Of a DNA stretch of 64,000 nucleotides, positions 18,123 through 30,407 are shown one piece after another. A program made the translations under genes and the position numbers. Position 1 is the stretch's first letter, and each line of letters opens with the position of its first letter. Origin of the DNA: Gracilariopsis chorda (Eukaryota; Rhodophyta; Florideophyceae; Gracilariales; Gracilariaceae); NCBI GenBank assembly GCA_003194525.1, contig NBIV01000090.1:124001-188000 (forward strand). Reading direction: 5' to 3'. Under the pieces are notes generated by a model, which saw nothing but the letters and a program-made list of their open reading frames with translations, ran no database searches and was not told where the DNA came from.

Positions 18123-20662
18123 TCAAACCAGTACAAAACTTCTTGGTAAAGGGTTCTCAGGGGTCTCGCGGGATAGGGGTAAGTTGTCAAAGTCAGCATC
18201 TTCATCCCAGTCTTCTGGCCATTCCTCGAGCTTCCACTTCGGGTCATCCGGTTCTTCAGCCATGAAGCCTGGAATGTCGTCATCTTTTGTTGGGAGTGCT
18301 TCCCCATTTGTGGGTAAACGCGACAAAGCGTTGGCCTGGGTGTTGAGCACCCCCTTTTTACATATGACTTGGAACTCATATTCCGCAAGGCGGAGTCTCC
18401 AGCGCATAAGGCGGCCCGAGGGATCGGATATGTTCATTAACCACCTCAACGAGGAATGATCTGTGTATACGGTAAACTGAACTCCCATAAGGTAGGGTCG
18501 TAGGGTGGAAAGCGCCCACATGACGGCGAGACACTCTTTCTCCGAAACAGAGTAATTCCGCTCGTGGACATTGAGCGAGCGTGACCAATAACCAATTGGC
18601 CCTTGGTCCCCCTCTGGGGTGGTTTGGAAAACACCACAACCAACTTGGTAGTCGCTCGAGTCCATGCCCATGGAGTACGGGAGTCCCAGTTTGGGTAAAG
18701 ATAAGATAGGTGCTGACGTGACAGCCTCCTTTAAGGAGTTAAACGCTTCCGATTGCTCGGGCGTGAATTGTCCCAATTGTGGGGGATTTCCTTTGCGTAA
18801 CAAAGCGTTCAACAGTGCCGCGGTATCCGAGAAGTTCGGGATAAACCGTCGGTAGACGTTGACCAGCCCTAAAAAGGAGCGGAGTTCCGTTTGAGTGCGG
18901 AGTTCCTTAGCCCCAACGAGGAACTTGACTCGAGCCTTCTCGATCATTAACCGTCCTGGACGGATGATATGTCCCAGATACTTGACAGTATCTGTGAAGA
19001 ACTCGCACTTCATCAACTTGAGGGTAAGTCCCGCATCGCAGAGCACGGTCAGAACGTCTCTGACATGGGTGAGATGGTCGTCCAAATTATTGGAGAAGAT
19101 GACAATATCATCCAGGTAGACCAGGCAGCTCCGCAACTTGAAGCGGTTCAATAGAATAACTATTGCACGCTGAAAGGTGGCGGGAGCGTTGGTCAAACCA
19201 AACGGCATCCGCTTGAAGCGGTACGATCCTGCGTGGCAGGTGAACGCGGTCTTATCGCGATCCTTCTGTCTAACAGGGACCTGCCAATAACCCCAATTGC
19301 GTCCAAAGCCGTGAACACGGTAGCGTCTTCAAGGGAGTCGATGCACTCGTCCATACGAGGGATGGGATATGTGTCCCTAACAGTCACGGCATTGAGCCAG
19401 CGATAGTAGACACAGAACCTCCAGGTTCCGTAGGCCTTCAAAACCAGTACAACTGGGGATGCCCAGGGTGATTGAGCGGGCTCTATCACACCTATGCGGA
19501 GCATTTTGTCCACTTGGGACTGCTCCTCTTCCCGAGCGTTCGGTCGTGCCCTGTAAGGGGGTTGTGCCATCGGAGGTGCACCCGGTAACAAATCTATCCA
19601 GTGTTCCGTAGCATTAATCTCGCCTAGCGAGCTATCCCACATCGTGGTAAATTCCCGTACAATTGCACGGATTTTGTCGTGGTGTGACTCCAGCACATGT
19701 CAGAGGTTTATATCTTCGAGTGCCTTTATGGGTTCCACTCGGTCAGAACGCGCTGTTACATTGTCCTGTGATACAGTTGTGGCCGTCGGTTCCGAGTTAC
19801 CCGGGGTGTTTGATGTTAAAACAACGATTTCCTCTCCCTTCTTTGACGATAGTTTGTCAGTGGTGGGGGTGGCTTTCTCAGAAGAGGCAGAAATTCCGAG
19901 AACATCGGCGGTCGTCATCTTCGTTGTGAGCACCCCAAGGGGGTGTGGAGTGACGCTTCCAATTACTTGGTTCTTTACCAGATACTGGATCTGTTGTCCA
20001 AGATTGGCAACGAGTATCCGGAAAGGAGCATCCGGGGTAACGTAAACAATTCCGGTCGCCAGCGCGAGCTGGTATTTCTCGTACAACGAGGACAGAGGTT
20101 GAACAACCCGAAGACCGTGTTGACGGCAATTGACTTGCACCTGGACTTCAGACTTAGGCGGTAAAGAAACCGAGGCTGCGACTCGAAGTTTGATGGAATC
20201 GTGAGACGCGGGCAGTGGTTCCTTCGCAGCAGGTAGTGGGACTTGCTTCCACGAAGCACGCTTCAGCGGGCGGCGGACGATCGGGACTGACGATCCGTCA
20301 TCGAGTTCCACACGCCTAAGGCGGGGCCTGATTGCGTCGACAAATCTGTCGCATTAATCACATCCCAGTATGACTGTAGCGGCCAATGACCGACAACCAA
20401 TAAAGTCGAGCTTCACCATGGAGGTGCCCAACCGCACGACTAAATGGACGGTACCCAACGTTTTAAACGGATTGTTGTTCGCATCTGCGACGTAGGGAAC
20501 CGTTTCGGAACGGATACGAGACCGCACCTGCGGGGGTGGCAATGATTGCACGATGAAGTTGGGGCCTGCACCTGTGTCCAGGACTGTTAGAAATCTCACC
20601 ATAAAATGGGTGTCAAGGCCAAGGTCGGCGTAAACCTTGTAGTTGCGCTTGGCCATGACCAA
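18123..20662 (-). pseudogene. gypsy-1 protease, reverse transcriptase and RNase H
   Basis: The protease active site is LDTGAGPN at about 20,580. The frame is interrupted by stops at 20,354 and 19,700. Reverse transcriptase starts near 19,696 with DKMLRIGVIEPAQSPWASPV and RFCVYYRWLNAV, then shifts frame after FTALDA (about 19,290). It resumes as MPFGLTNAPATFQRA with an intact YLDD catalytic motif at about 19,110. RNase H follows (SMGMDSSDYQVG, EKECLAVMWAL, YTDHSSLRWL). The domain order and spacing are those of a normal Ty3/gypsy pol. Confidence 0.93.
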
Positions 20663-20847
20663 GACTCTATCCGGGATCCGGGGGTTTTACTCCGTATCCA
20701 CGGGCGATGCAGCACAGAAAGGTGTGCAGATTCGTCTGCGGTGTCCTTCCTTGAAAGGATTTTCACCGGGGGAGCAAGGCTGCGACGCCTCGGGCGTCAA
20801 CAGCCTCATGTCTGAGGACGCCTCTGCCAAAGGGGAGACTCCGTCAG

Positions 20848-23000
20848 TTAGTTTTCCTGGGAGGTTCCCGCCGTAGGCGGTAGTCCATGATCCTCGACCA
20901 CGAGAGCTTCGTTCCGGAGGCCGGGGTTTTTATCCGCATAAGCGGTGGTTGCGTCGGTCGTTTTCGCGACTTCCCGATTCGGGTTGGTTGAAGCTAGCCA
21001 CGCACGCGGGATATGTCGCAAGGCATGCGAGAAGTCCGTTTTAGCACGGAGGTGGGAAGCCGTCAGAGTGGAACGTTTCTCCTCTGGACTGAGGACCTCG
21101 TAATTGGCCATCACCTTGGCCATATCCTGCAGTGAGCAAAGACACTGAGGGGATGTATGGCCATGGGTGTAGCAAAGGTGGCAAATTAGAGCCAAAATGG
21201 CGACGCGCCGGTTAATATCCCGAGCATCGGAGAAACGTACTGCCGGGCGGGTGTCATTCCAGCCAGGCCGTTGATAACGGGATTGGCCGTTCATAAACGG
21301 GACTTGTGGCAGCTGAACGCAATTGTTCCCCACGTACAATACGGGGTTGTCTTGCGCCGTTTCGAACGTGTCATGCGTCGTTGACAGTAAGTCCGTGGTT
21401 GGTATAGACACATCATCTCCCTGTGCAAAATGCACGGTGTCGTATCCCGGTTGCGGGGTTCTATCCGCAAAAAGCGAGGGCGATGAGGAGTCACTCTCCA
21501 GCACCAACGCCTTGGCGGGCCTAGACTGAGGATTCGGAGCTCTTGCACGAAGTGCTTCCCCTTCCGCTCGAGCATGTTGAGAAAGCTCGAGGTAGGTGAC
21601 GCTCCGCTTGTCCTCGCGGTAACGAGTGACAAGACTCCGGATTGCCGGGTCAAGGCCATCGATGAACATGGTACAACGTTCCCCTGCGGGGTATACATTC
21701 CCACAACGGTGGAAGGCCTTGTTAAGGCGCACCGAGTAATTGGTTTCACTCTGCCTGAGCACTGACGAGTATCTCGCAAAGCAAGGATTGCCCCCTGAAT
21801 GGCGGTATTGGTGGCATAAGAGCGCAATAAATATTGCACCACCTCCGGCCAGCAGGATACTCCTCCCTCTGCGGCACTAGATGATCCTCTGACAGAGGTG
21901 TACTGGTCCTCTGCCACTCCCCATAAGAAATAAGCTAATGCCAAATAGGCTTGTTCCTCATTCTTTCCGAGGATATCGGCTTCCGCTACAAAGCGGGAAA
22001 GAAAGTCCAACACCATAATTGATACTTCTCCAGTAAAATACTGGTTACGCAGTGAGAGTTGCATACGTTTTATGCACTCTTTCACCTTGCCTGTGCCACG
22101 GGGTGTACGTGCTAAAGAGGAATCTTCGAGCCGGTAGTACCGGTAGGTCAATAGTTTCCGATACAACGGGTTCGTCGGTTTTAATTCCCTCAGGCCAGGG
22201 TGTCTTCTCCCCTTGCTGCGGGTCCGAATATCACCTTGGGTGGCGGATGACCGCTTAGAGTGGGATGAATGGCCTCTTTTCTCGTCCTCCGAATCGAAGT
22301 CCGAGGAACTAGAACCATCTGACCCGTTTCGGGGTGAATCCGATGATGTCGTAGAATCAGAATCCGATTGATCTCGTTTGTATTTCCGCCTCTAGTGGCG
22401 CTTCTTTCTTCCAGCATGCTGGGAGTGGTTTGACGCAGCTGGTGCCGAATCATCCGAGGACGGTTTATCCATGAGGATGAACTGCTCTAACGTCTCGGGA
22501 CGGGCACGAACTTGATCAAATCGAGAGTCAACTCCTTCTATGAAGGTGGCGGGTTGCCCCAAACTCTTTAACATATAGTTGACATTGGACCGTAAGATAC
22601 GGAGATCCTCTGCGACCATCTTTGTAGGGGTGTCCATCACCAACTCACGGAGGGTTTTTAATTCCCCGACAAGGGTGTCGTGGGCGGTCCACAAAGCGTG
22701 AACCTGAGATTCCAGGGAATTCCTCTGGGGGGTGTTATCGCCCGTCAGACGGGGTTCAGGTGCGGCGGCGGCCACGGCCGGAGCCGGATGAGCACCATCC
22801 ACGGCATTCGATAACGGTGTCGAAGTGGAGTTCCGGGGTTCCCGGGGTGGGTTTGGGGTCCTAGACGAGGCACCCCCAGCATGGCTGGATTTCGCCCTAG
22901 TCGGGATCCGAGAAACGAACCGAACTTCGGGGTTATCTCCACCATTGTCCGAGCGACTGCGCGTAGTCGCAGGCTCTGCAGAGGAGGGTTTCCTCGACAT
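20848..23000 (-). pseudogene. gypsy-1 gag
   Basis: The first ATG of the frame is at 23,000 (MSRKPSS). The N-terminal third is Ser/Pro-rich. An in-frame TAG at 22,392-22,394 is followed by the same frame through the capsid (YFTGEVSIMVLDFLSRF, QAYLALAYFLWG). A frameshift at about 21,770-21,800 leads into the C-terminal part, which has a perfect CX2CX4HX4C zinc knuckle (CHLCYTHGHTSPQC) at about 21,150-21,190. Confidence 0.88.
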
Positions 23001-23094
23001 GAGGCCCAACCGTTACGACGGGAAAACAACGGAACTTCTGGAAACAAACAAAAGAAACAAAACCTCGAAAGAGGGAACCAAGCACCAAAACCGA

Positions 23095-23112
23095 TTCGAA
23101 GTCAGGAGACCA
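23095..23112 (-). other. gypsy-1 primer binding site candidate
   Basis: Minus strand TGGTCTCCTGACTTCGAA, three bases from the end of the 5' LTR. It starts with TGG and its complement ends in CCA after a T-loop-like TTCGAA, as expected for a tRNA 3' end. The tRNA identity is not clear. Confidence 0.6.
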
Positions 23113-23115
23113 CTT

Positions 23116-23912
23116 TGTAGTGCAATTCGCAAAAGCGGGAGTGCACCGAGAGTCTTTCGGGACCTTTCCTCGTTAGATGTGAGCCCAGTTGGGTACAGCC
23201 CTCCCAGGAGTGGCACGACTATGTCGGGTTGTAAGGCCGAGGCCACCCGTCGCGACTTGCGCAGGGAGGTTGAGGCAAGAGTCGGGTATCCGCAGGAGCG
23301 GTGTATGGGGATGGTCGTCCTCTAAAGAGGTGAGGTTTCCAAGTTAGTGGCACGCGCGAACACGAGGCGTGGGTAGCGGGAGAGCCACCCTGTAAAGGGA
23401 AAAATAAGGGGGAGCTGAGTCACGAGTGTCGTGACGAAGACTAATGACAGTGCCGGTAAATAAACCTTGTACAAGGCGAACACCAAGACAGCTGGAATAA
23501 CAATCCAAATACTCGGGTCCTTTAGATAGCCAAGGGGGGTTAGACTTCCCGTATGCGACGGTGCTTCCCTCCAAAGAGGAGTAGAGAACAGGCGAAGGCG
23601 GTGAGGTCTAGAGCCAATTCTCCAGGTTGGGGTCCCTTGTTCGGGAACGTTTACTGGTGCAACGGCAACCCGCCGGCGCGCTAAGTACTAACCATCCCAG
23701 AAATAGTTGTAAAAATAATAAATAGAATTAACTAAATTACTCCACTTTGGTGGTTCATGCCCACTAATGTGGCCAACTGCCAATTGACCCTTCCGTGTCC
23801 CTCGTGTCAAATCCACTATTATTGGTCGTAGTTCATGCAATGAATACATTACCGAAACATTCGGGAAATCAACCAAGTACCAAGAATCCCTCTCTGAGGG
23901 CATTGCACTTCA
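23116..23912 (-). repeat. gypsy-1 5' LTR (right copy, full length, 797 bp)
   Basis: Plus strand TGTAGTGCAATTCGC to GCATTGCACTTCA, with near-matching inverted ends (TGTAGTGCAA and TTGCACTTCA). It is followed by TCAAC. Confidence 0.93.
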
Positions 23913-23917
23913 TCAAC

Positions 23918-26725
23918 GGCAAAATATTGCACAAAACCTCAGCTCACACAGCATGCACGTTCTCTCGCTCCTGCCATAAACGAACATTACCTCCCTCACC
24001 CACTCCTCGTCCCACGTGCGAGCCTTCCACGACACGAAGTCCACCTCTACCCACTGGCAAGTCGAAAGCTCCACCCATATCCCCCACGCACTCTTACGAG
24101 GTCCCCACCCCTACCCCCCACATTCTATCAAACCCCATCAAAGGACGACACAACAGCATAGTACAACTGGAAGCCCACAAATGGCACCTGAAACTCAACC
24201 ACACCAATCCGGGCAAATTAAACCTCACGGCCGCCAAACGCCTAATACCCACCATGCCATCACAACTACCCAGTGACATCAAACTCACCTGCAGTGCGTG
24301 CGACCACGCTAAGCTTTAACCCTCGCCACACAAAAGAAAACAGCACGCTTACCCCCAGGCACTTACGTCAGCTCAGACACGTGCGGCCCTGTGAAACCCA
24401 CCTCGACACACGGCAACAACCACATCTTACTGATCGTATGTGCATCGAGCAAGTTCGCGTTTGCGTATTTTGTGCGGGAACACAAACAAATCCCTCCATA
24501 TATAGATCAAACTCTGCATCATATCCGACATGGCATGCACCATCCCATTCAGCACTTTCGCAGCGACAACGCAAAAGAATACCAATCCACAATTATGCAC
24601 TAAATATATAACAAGCACGGAGTACAACTCCATCTCCGCACAGCACACCAAACTCAAGAGAACGGCATAGCCGAACAATTAAATCGCACTATCATGGAAT
24701 CGGTACGTGCACTACTCAAGACGGCAGGCATAGATGATACGTATTGGAGAGATGCCGCACGCGACACAGTCTTCAAATAAAATTTGCTGCACCACGACGC
24801 TACCAACAGCTCACCCTACGCCCTGTGGTACCACCACACCCCAACCCTCAAGCACATATATACATTCGGCCAGGTGGGCACCATCCCCGTGTATGGACCC
24901 AAAAAGAAGTTAAAACCTCGGGCCGATCCTGCCCGATATATGTATGCCACTTTATTAACCCAGGTAGTGGTTCTGAAGCTCCGAAAACGTCAATACCAGA
25001 ACATACGAGCCAGCAACATCCATCCGTACACCACACACACCGACCCCACTGCCGCAGCACCTACGGCATTTATTGCACGCAGACCTCACAAACAAGCCAT
25101 CCCTCTTGACATCACCATGGACACCGCACCACCTGCCCATCTAGCGCAAGCTCGCATGCATCCCGACGGAAAGGCTTGGCAACAGGCCCATGACGCCGAA
25201 CTGGACAACCTTGACAATCACAGCAGCATCAAAAGGTTGCCAGCTCATCACCGGCCACCACTCGAAGCAGTCATACCGCTCATGATGCTATACAGGTAAA
25301 ACGGGCCGCCCCAGAACACATAATAGAACGCAAGGCCCACTGCAATTTGCACGGCGATCTAATGAAACCCGAATTCCACTACGACCCACAGCACACGAAA
25401 AAATATACCGCGGACCGCACGACACAACGCATGATCATAGCATTACACGCCTCACCCCAACTACCACTGGAACAATTTGAAATTAAGTCCACCTACCTTC
25501 ACGAGCACTATCAACGCGATCAACCTATATATGTTAAACAAATGCAAAAGTTTAACGGCAATTACAAGCATTCTGGCCAGTACAGCGAACTCATCGGCAA
25601 CTTGTACGGATCACCTCCTGCAGCATACTATTATAAACACGGTCTCAAACAATTCCTTACAAGCATCGGCTTCAAGGCCTTCGAGCACGATTCGTGCCTC
25701 TATAGTCACAAAAACGACACCGGTTACATCGTCATCAGCACCACCATCGACGATTTCCTGGTCCAAGCTTCCCACTGATACCTTATACACAAGCTTTACA
25801 CACAACGGCTGCGCAAATTCAAACTCAAACGACTGGGTACTCCGCGACGTTTCCTCAACTAGACCATCACGCAGACCAAGGACGGGACACACCTCTCGCA
25901 ACCCTATGCCATTGAATCGATACTACACCAAACCGGGATGCAAAATTGCGACCCCACACAGACTCTTTACAACAACCTCACAGTCTTCGATCAACAGCCC
26001 TCCACCAAACTACTCACAGCCGAAGAAGCAACGCGATATCGACAGGTTCTTGGTGAAATTCGTTATTTCACAGACAGTACCCGCCCTGACATTGCGCACG
26101 CCACTAATCGTCTCGCGCTACACATGTCTAAACCGCAACATCATCACAGCCTTGCACTGACATTTCTGTTTCGCTATCTCAAGGAAACATGCTCTCACGG
26201 CTTATTATACCCAAAAGCAAAAACCAACGCACACAAGAGAGCACCATTAACCGTATAAAGCTAGTCCTACTTCGCAAACGAAAAGAACCGCAAGTTAATA
26301 ACAGGCACAGTCCACTTTATCAACTCCACACCGGTCTTCTGGATCTCTAGAAAACAAAACATCGTAGCCCTCTCCACAACAGAAGCGGAGTACATTGTGG
26401 CAACCGATGCAACGCGCCACACAACTTGGCTAACCAAACTTCTCAACGACGCCCATGTTCGCCTCACCTATCCAAAAACGCACCATGTGGATACCCGTTT
26501 TGAAATGCTGATAGCCCAAAATCAAGTGCCGAAGAAACAGCGCAAGTACATCCATCTACGGCATCACTTTCTCCAACATCACATTGCGAATAACACCATC
26601 AGCATCCACCGCATTCCAACGACCGAAATGAAAGCAAATATCGTTACGAAGCCCTTGCATCGTGATCGGTTCACCTTCCTCCGCGCGGCGATAAGCATCG
26701 TCCCCCTTCCCACGCAAAAATGATA
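23918..26725 (+). pseudogene. Copia integrase, reverse transcriptase and RNase H remnants
   Basis: This is the second half of the host copia element. In order: the GAG-pre-integrase part (HKWHLKLNHTNPGKLNL, then CSACDHAKL, 24,170-24,318); the integrase core (DTCGPVKPTSTHG near 24,378 and RSDNAKEY near 24,560); reverse transcriptase (FEIKSTYLHEHYQRDQPIYV near 25,480 and TIDDFLVQ near 25,750, the degraded D-D site); and RNase H (STTEAEYIVATDATRH near 26,375, then HVDTRFEML). Reading frame changes and stops occur throughout. It is clearly copia-type but not functional. Confidence 0.9.
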
Positions 26726-26782
26726 CGCATCAACCCCAGACTGTCAAACAACAACACATCTTGCTGCGTCACATTTTTGCAA

Positions 26783-26872
26783 TGTCAAACAGCATTACAG
26801 TAGACCAATCATGCATAACCTAGACGACGACGGACGACGAAGTAAAGGGATAGTCAGTGCCTCTCACTCACA
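26783..26872 (+). repeat. Copia 3' LTR (90 bp)
   Basis: Partner of 10,939-11,028, with seven substitutions, five of them transitions. It is followed by ACAAT. No strong polypurine tract precedes it. Confidence 0.9.
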
Positions 26873-27026
26873 ACAATAAAGGGTCGTCTTCTTTTCCAAC
26901 TTGACGTGATTTATGAATTTCTATTAATGGCAAATCTTTTATTCCCACCTGCACTCTCTCCTAATATCGAGAGTATGCTGGTGCGTATTTCTTTTTCCTG
27001 GCAAAAACACATGACTGCGCTTATTA

Positions 27027-27080
27027 GTGAGCATACGCACTCAGAATTCTGGAGAGTACGAGGCAGAATTCTGCCAAAAT
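27027..27080 (+). repeat. Harbinger left terminal inverted repeat
   Basis: GTGAGCATACGC, then AGAATTCTGGAGAG and CAGAATTCTGCCAAAA. The inverted match at 30,408-30,460 reads GAGAGCTTACGC, GGAATTCTGCGAG and CAGAATTCCGCCAAG. Confidence 0.65.
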
Positions 27081-27364
27081 CATTACACTGAAATTTAGTT
27101 TGCAGAATTCTCTAGCGAAGACTTCACGAATAATACTGAATAGTGCGTCGTTACGGAAGTCGCGTAAGTAAAGCTAGGAGTACCACGTGTAATGTATTTC
27201 ACGAATTTCGCGGAAAAGAGCTAACTGAAGTGCAACGCTAATAGCGGTATCAGCCCGTGGTGCAGTCATATTCCGCGTTGGCGATGCTAACCTCTCTACC
27301 ATGGAGTATGAGTGTTACACCGGTATGTTGTTTCCGTTTGAAGGGCCCCAATTTGGTTGACAAG

Positions 27365-27998
27365 TGTAGTGCACAGCATTGCTGGCTTGTGCCACACGTG
27401 TGTAGATTTTCGCACCCCCTTAGGGATATTATTAGTTAATTACTACTGTACTGTCAGGGCGCGGGCCACCACTACTTATGTGTGTGAGCTCCGGCTGCCC
27501 GGGTCAAAGTAAACGCAACAAGCGAGTGTCTGGCTCTAACTCAGGTTTCCTGGTGAGTGTCCACCTCCATCTGGAGAGACGCCATCCTGTGAAGGCCTAG
27601 TTACCCACCTCGTGGAGCTTCAGCACATTCTTACCACTACTGTGTTTGTTTCTGTGCACGCTTTTACAGCGGTTATTGTTCTTTTGTCCCGTATACAGGT
27701 GTCGTTGTTTCTGCCACTACCGGTGATTACCGTTGCTCCGCTACCACCGCCCCACTCGTGTGGACACCGCACTGCTCTTGCGCGTCGCCCACCACTCGTG
27801 TGTCGCTGTATTTTCCGCTTTCCCACTTCGTGGTCTGTCTTGGTTTCTACACCTGTACGATAGTCGTGACGGTGAGTCCCGGTCTTACACCCGGCTTCGT
27901 GTGCTCACCAGAGGTGGTTTTGCCGCTGCGCTACCCTCACAGAGGAGGACGTCGAACACCCTTGTGTGTCTGCTCCCATCTCGGGGTATTGCACTACA
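27365..27998 (+). repeat. Solo LTR (gypsy-1-related family) inside the Harbinger element
   Basis: 634 bp with perfect 9-bp inverted ends (TGTAGTGCA and TGCACTACA). It shares GTCTGGCTCTAACTC with the LTR at 51,971 and the TTGCACTACA end with gypsy-1. The flanks (ACAAG, CTAAC) do not form a target duplication, so it may be recombinant or eroded. An open frame in it (from about 27,758) is not a gene. Confidence 0.7.
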
Positions 27999-28081
27999 CT
28001 AACCTTACATGCACCATCCCGAGCACCATACGGCCCACCAACCACGACGCAGGCACGCCCAGCAACCGCGAGGCAATCACG

Positions 28082-28862
28082 ATGGGAGAAGTTTACGACG
28101 TTGAAGCTGTGCCCCCTACCCTCGGAAAGAAGTTGCGATACACAGCAGCGCAAGACCTTGTCAGTGCACGCGAAGTCGCAGCTGCGGGAGCGCAAACGCC
28201 TCCGTATGGCGAGACAAGGAAGCGGTTTGAAGATGCTGCCACAAAGGTCAACGTAAAATCTGCTTTTGCAGGTGAACATATAGGCTGGAAGCAACTTCAA
28301 GACCGCTACAAGCGTATGCAGGAACAATACTGCAAGCTTGACGATGGTAATCAGCGGCTGTCAGGAGTGGGGGGAGGGGAGATGGGGGAGCTTGCCGATC
28401 TGCTCATGACAATGCGGGAGGCAAAAGACGATTATGACTCACAAACAAAAGGCACTGAAAATGGCTAAGTGCAAGAAGGAAGAAAATAAGGAACGCATAG
28501 GTGCCGCTCTCGTGTTTGTCACTACAAAGCGTAAGACTGTAAGTTATGCCGGAAGCAGCGGTTCGTCAGGAAATGGGGAGGCTTCAGACCCTGGGAAGGA
28601 CAAGGGGAGCAAAAGCGGGAAGAGAGCCAAGAAGGGCAGCCGAGGTCCGCCAGTTGTTGGGATCGAGATGGATTGCTTGGGCTCTCATCTCAAAGAGGCT
28701 GATCTTGCTCGCGTAGACCTCGAAAGCGAACGCTTTGCCTTTGAGCAGGAACGCCCAATTGCGGAGCGTATTGAGCGCAAGGGGAAGCGCAAGGAAGGTA
28801 GAGAGCAGCGCTTAGAGCGAGAAGAGCGACGCAAAGAGCGTCTCGAGCGTAGTAAGCTGTAG
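28082..28862 (+). pseudogene. Myb/SANT-like protein of the Harbinger element
   Basis: From ATG 28,082 the frame encodes a trihelix/Myb-like region (AGEHIGWKQLQDRYKRMQEQY at about 28,270-28,330), followed by GELADLLMTMREAKDDYDSQ. That frame stops at 28,468. The natural continuation is in another frame from about 28,434 (CKKEENKERIGAALVFVTTK, a Ser/Gly/Lys-rich linker, then a highly charged coiled coil ending ERRKERLERSKL). A single frameshift therefore breaks the gene. In Harbinger elements such a protein escorts the transposase to the nucleus and the DNA ends (family knowledge). It is oriented opposite to the transposase. Confidence 0.65.
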
Positions 28863-29069
28863 TTAGAGAGCATGGAGCGCTACTGGAGCTACTGGCTAAG
28901 CATAAGTAAAAGTAGCCTTTTCGCTCTCCATCGCCCTTTTTGGAGTAACGAAGTGCATGCTTTACCATCAAAATTGCGCTAGCCTCTCCTCACAGAGAGC
29001 AAAAAAGTCCGATCGCTTCGCGCCTGTGGTCCCCTCGGGACGCAGACCTCTTTCTCGCTCCTTGGGGCT

Positions 29070-30265
29070 CTCCGCGAGCTATTCTTGATGCCATAAATAC
29101 TCCTCAAGAGAGGGACGGGGCAAACTGAAGTACATTGATATCTGGTTGGGATAGCAACGGTTGCGGAAGTTCGACAACAGCATCGATGCTGTGTATAGCA
29201 TACCGATACGAGATTCGGAAACCTTCATCTTGCGCTTGAATTTTACTGTAGCAAAGTGCATTTTGGGCTCTTAGAAGACCCACTCTACACTGATACGCAC
29301 GTCTGACATAGCGCTGTTGAAAGCTCTCTGTGCCAGTGATAGGGTTGCAACTTGAAAGGGAACCACCATAAACCACCTTGCGTTATAACCCGACTCTCTG
29401 TATATACAGTACGATACGACTTGATGCTATAGCACGTGTGTCAATTCTTCTTCCAGTCCGGAGCGAATGTTTTATGTCCAGCCGTGTTTACGCCCTTCAA
29501 AAGGGCCATGTAGGTGCATGATAATCCCATCCGAATTATTCACGGCGTGTTACTTTAGCGCATGCTTGCGCTTATGTCCATTGTAGATGACACGCTGCAC
29601 AAGGTTAACTTTTGGCCGTGCTATGCCAAGCACAGTACCTTCTATACAGCCGATGCAGTTCGGCAACGTATTGGGCCTTCTATTAATCCCTTCCGCGTAT
29701 GATAGAAGTCTTGCACTGAGAACTTTAGCGCTGTTGAAGCTTTTGAGCAAATAATTTCTTGCATCAAGCAGTAGCTCTATCTTTTCCCAAAAGATCTCGG
29801 ACAGCTGTGACGCGTGCTTTCCGAAGAGCTTTTTTTAAGTCTACCTAACGCGCTGGAGTAGCACGTCGACGAAATACGACGCAATTGCCTAGAACAGGTG
29901 TGCAGGCGTACCGATTACGGGTAGTTGAATTCTTAGCAGATTGCAAAGCAATAAAATGAATGAACTAAGTAAGATCGTCTTTACAAAAACCGAAATTGCG
30001 TTAGACGATCTAAGTCACTAAGAGGATTGAAATTAAATGAAAATTCAGTTAGAGATACACGGGTGCGGCGGCGGAGGTGGTTGCTGTAGTTATCACGATG
30101 GTGCATGTAGTATTGTGCAAGCTGCAGTAACGCGTGGTCCGAGGAAAAGGCAGAGGCTTTGTGCACATTACGCTTGCAAACGACAGCTTGTAACGCGCAA
30201 CTAGAAGTGTGGAATCTAGTTGCAATTGCAACTAAACTTCTTTTTTTTTGGCGATGACGAGACAT
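29070..30265 (-). pseudogene. Harbinger (DDE) transposase remnant
   Basis: Starts at ATG 30,265 (MSRHRQKKRSL). The N-terminal part has RRRTRVSLTEFSFNFNPLSD; further on come NRYACTPVLGNCVVFRRRATP (29,860-29,920), NCIGCIEGTVLGIARPK and QRVIYNGHKRKHALK (29,560-29,670, the first catalytic Asp region, here Glu in place of the usual Asp). The C-terminal part reads FKRKMKVSESRIGMLYTASM, then NRCYPNQISMYFSLP (29,085-29,260). Several frameshifts and stops separate these blocks, and a middle part is missing. Confidence 0.8.
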
Positions 30266-30407
30266 GGTGGCTGCTGCCAGAGTCCCAGAGCATGACAGAT
30301 GCTGAGGCCTTCCTGCGTATTACTCAAGAGTCAACTTGTGCGTGCTTGCGTAAACCCTCCGACAACAGAATTCTGTATCAAGTTTAGTTTACACGTGGGC
30401 ATGCAAA

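Larger units (their letters stand above)
12580..23912 (-). mobile_element. Ty3/gypsy chromovirus (gypsy-1), nested in copia
   Basis: LTRs at 12,580-13,225 and 23,116-23,912 are flanked by a perfect TCAAC target duplication (12,575-12,579 and 23,913-23,917). Element orientation is minus: PBS at 23,095, gag, protease, reverse transcriptase/RNase H, integrase, a chromodomain at 15,296-15,490, then a polypurine tract beside the left LTR. A long plus-strand ORF (13,282-15,156) runs antisense between the chromodomain and the LTR. Aligned LTR parts differ at about 11 of 566 positions (about 2%), plus one deletion of roughly 150 bp in the left LTR. Gag and pol carry several stops and frameshifts, so it is not autonomous. 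Confidence 0.95.
10939..26872 (+). mobile_element. Ty1/copia LTR retrotransposon, decayed and split by a nested gypsy element
   Basis: The element has two 90-bp LTRs (10,939-11,028 and 26,783-26,872) with TG...CA ends and a perfect 5-bp target duplication ACAAT (10,934-10,938 and 26,873-26,877). The order is PBS, gag, protease, integrase, reverse transcriptase and RNase H, as in copia. All coding parts carry stops and frameshifts. The LTRs differ at 7 of 90 positions, so the insertion is old. The gypsy-1 element (12,580-23,912) sits between its protease and integrase. The sense strand of the internal region is strikingly A/C-rich and poor in G. Confidence 0.92.

Noticed and set aside
12580..23912. 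RIP-like or cytosine-deamination origin of the many in-frame stops in the gypsy elements.
   Set aside because: Any stop codon can arise by one C-to-T change, so the stops alone prove nothing. Most differences between the two gypsy-1 LTRs are transversions, which does not fit such a process.
27758..28081. N-terminal 108 codons of the long frame before the Myb-like gene.
   Set aside because: Most of it lies in the solo LTR; the Myb-like protein starts at ATG 28,082.
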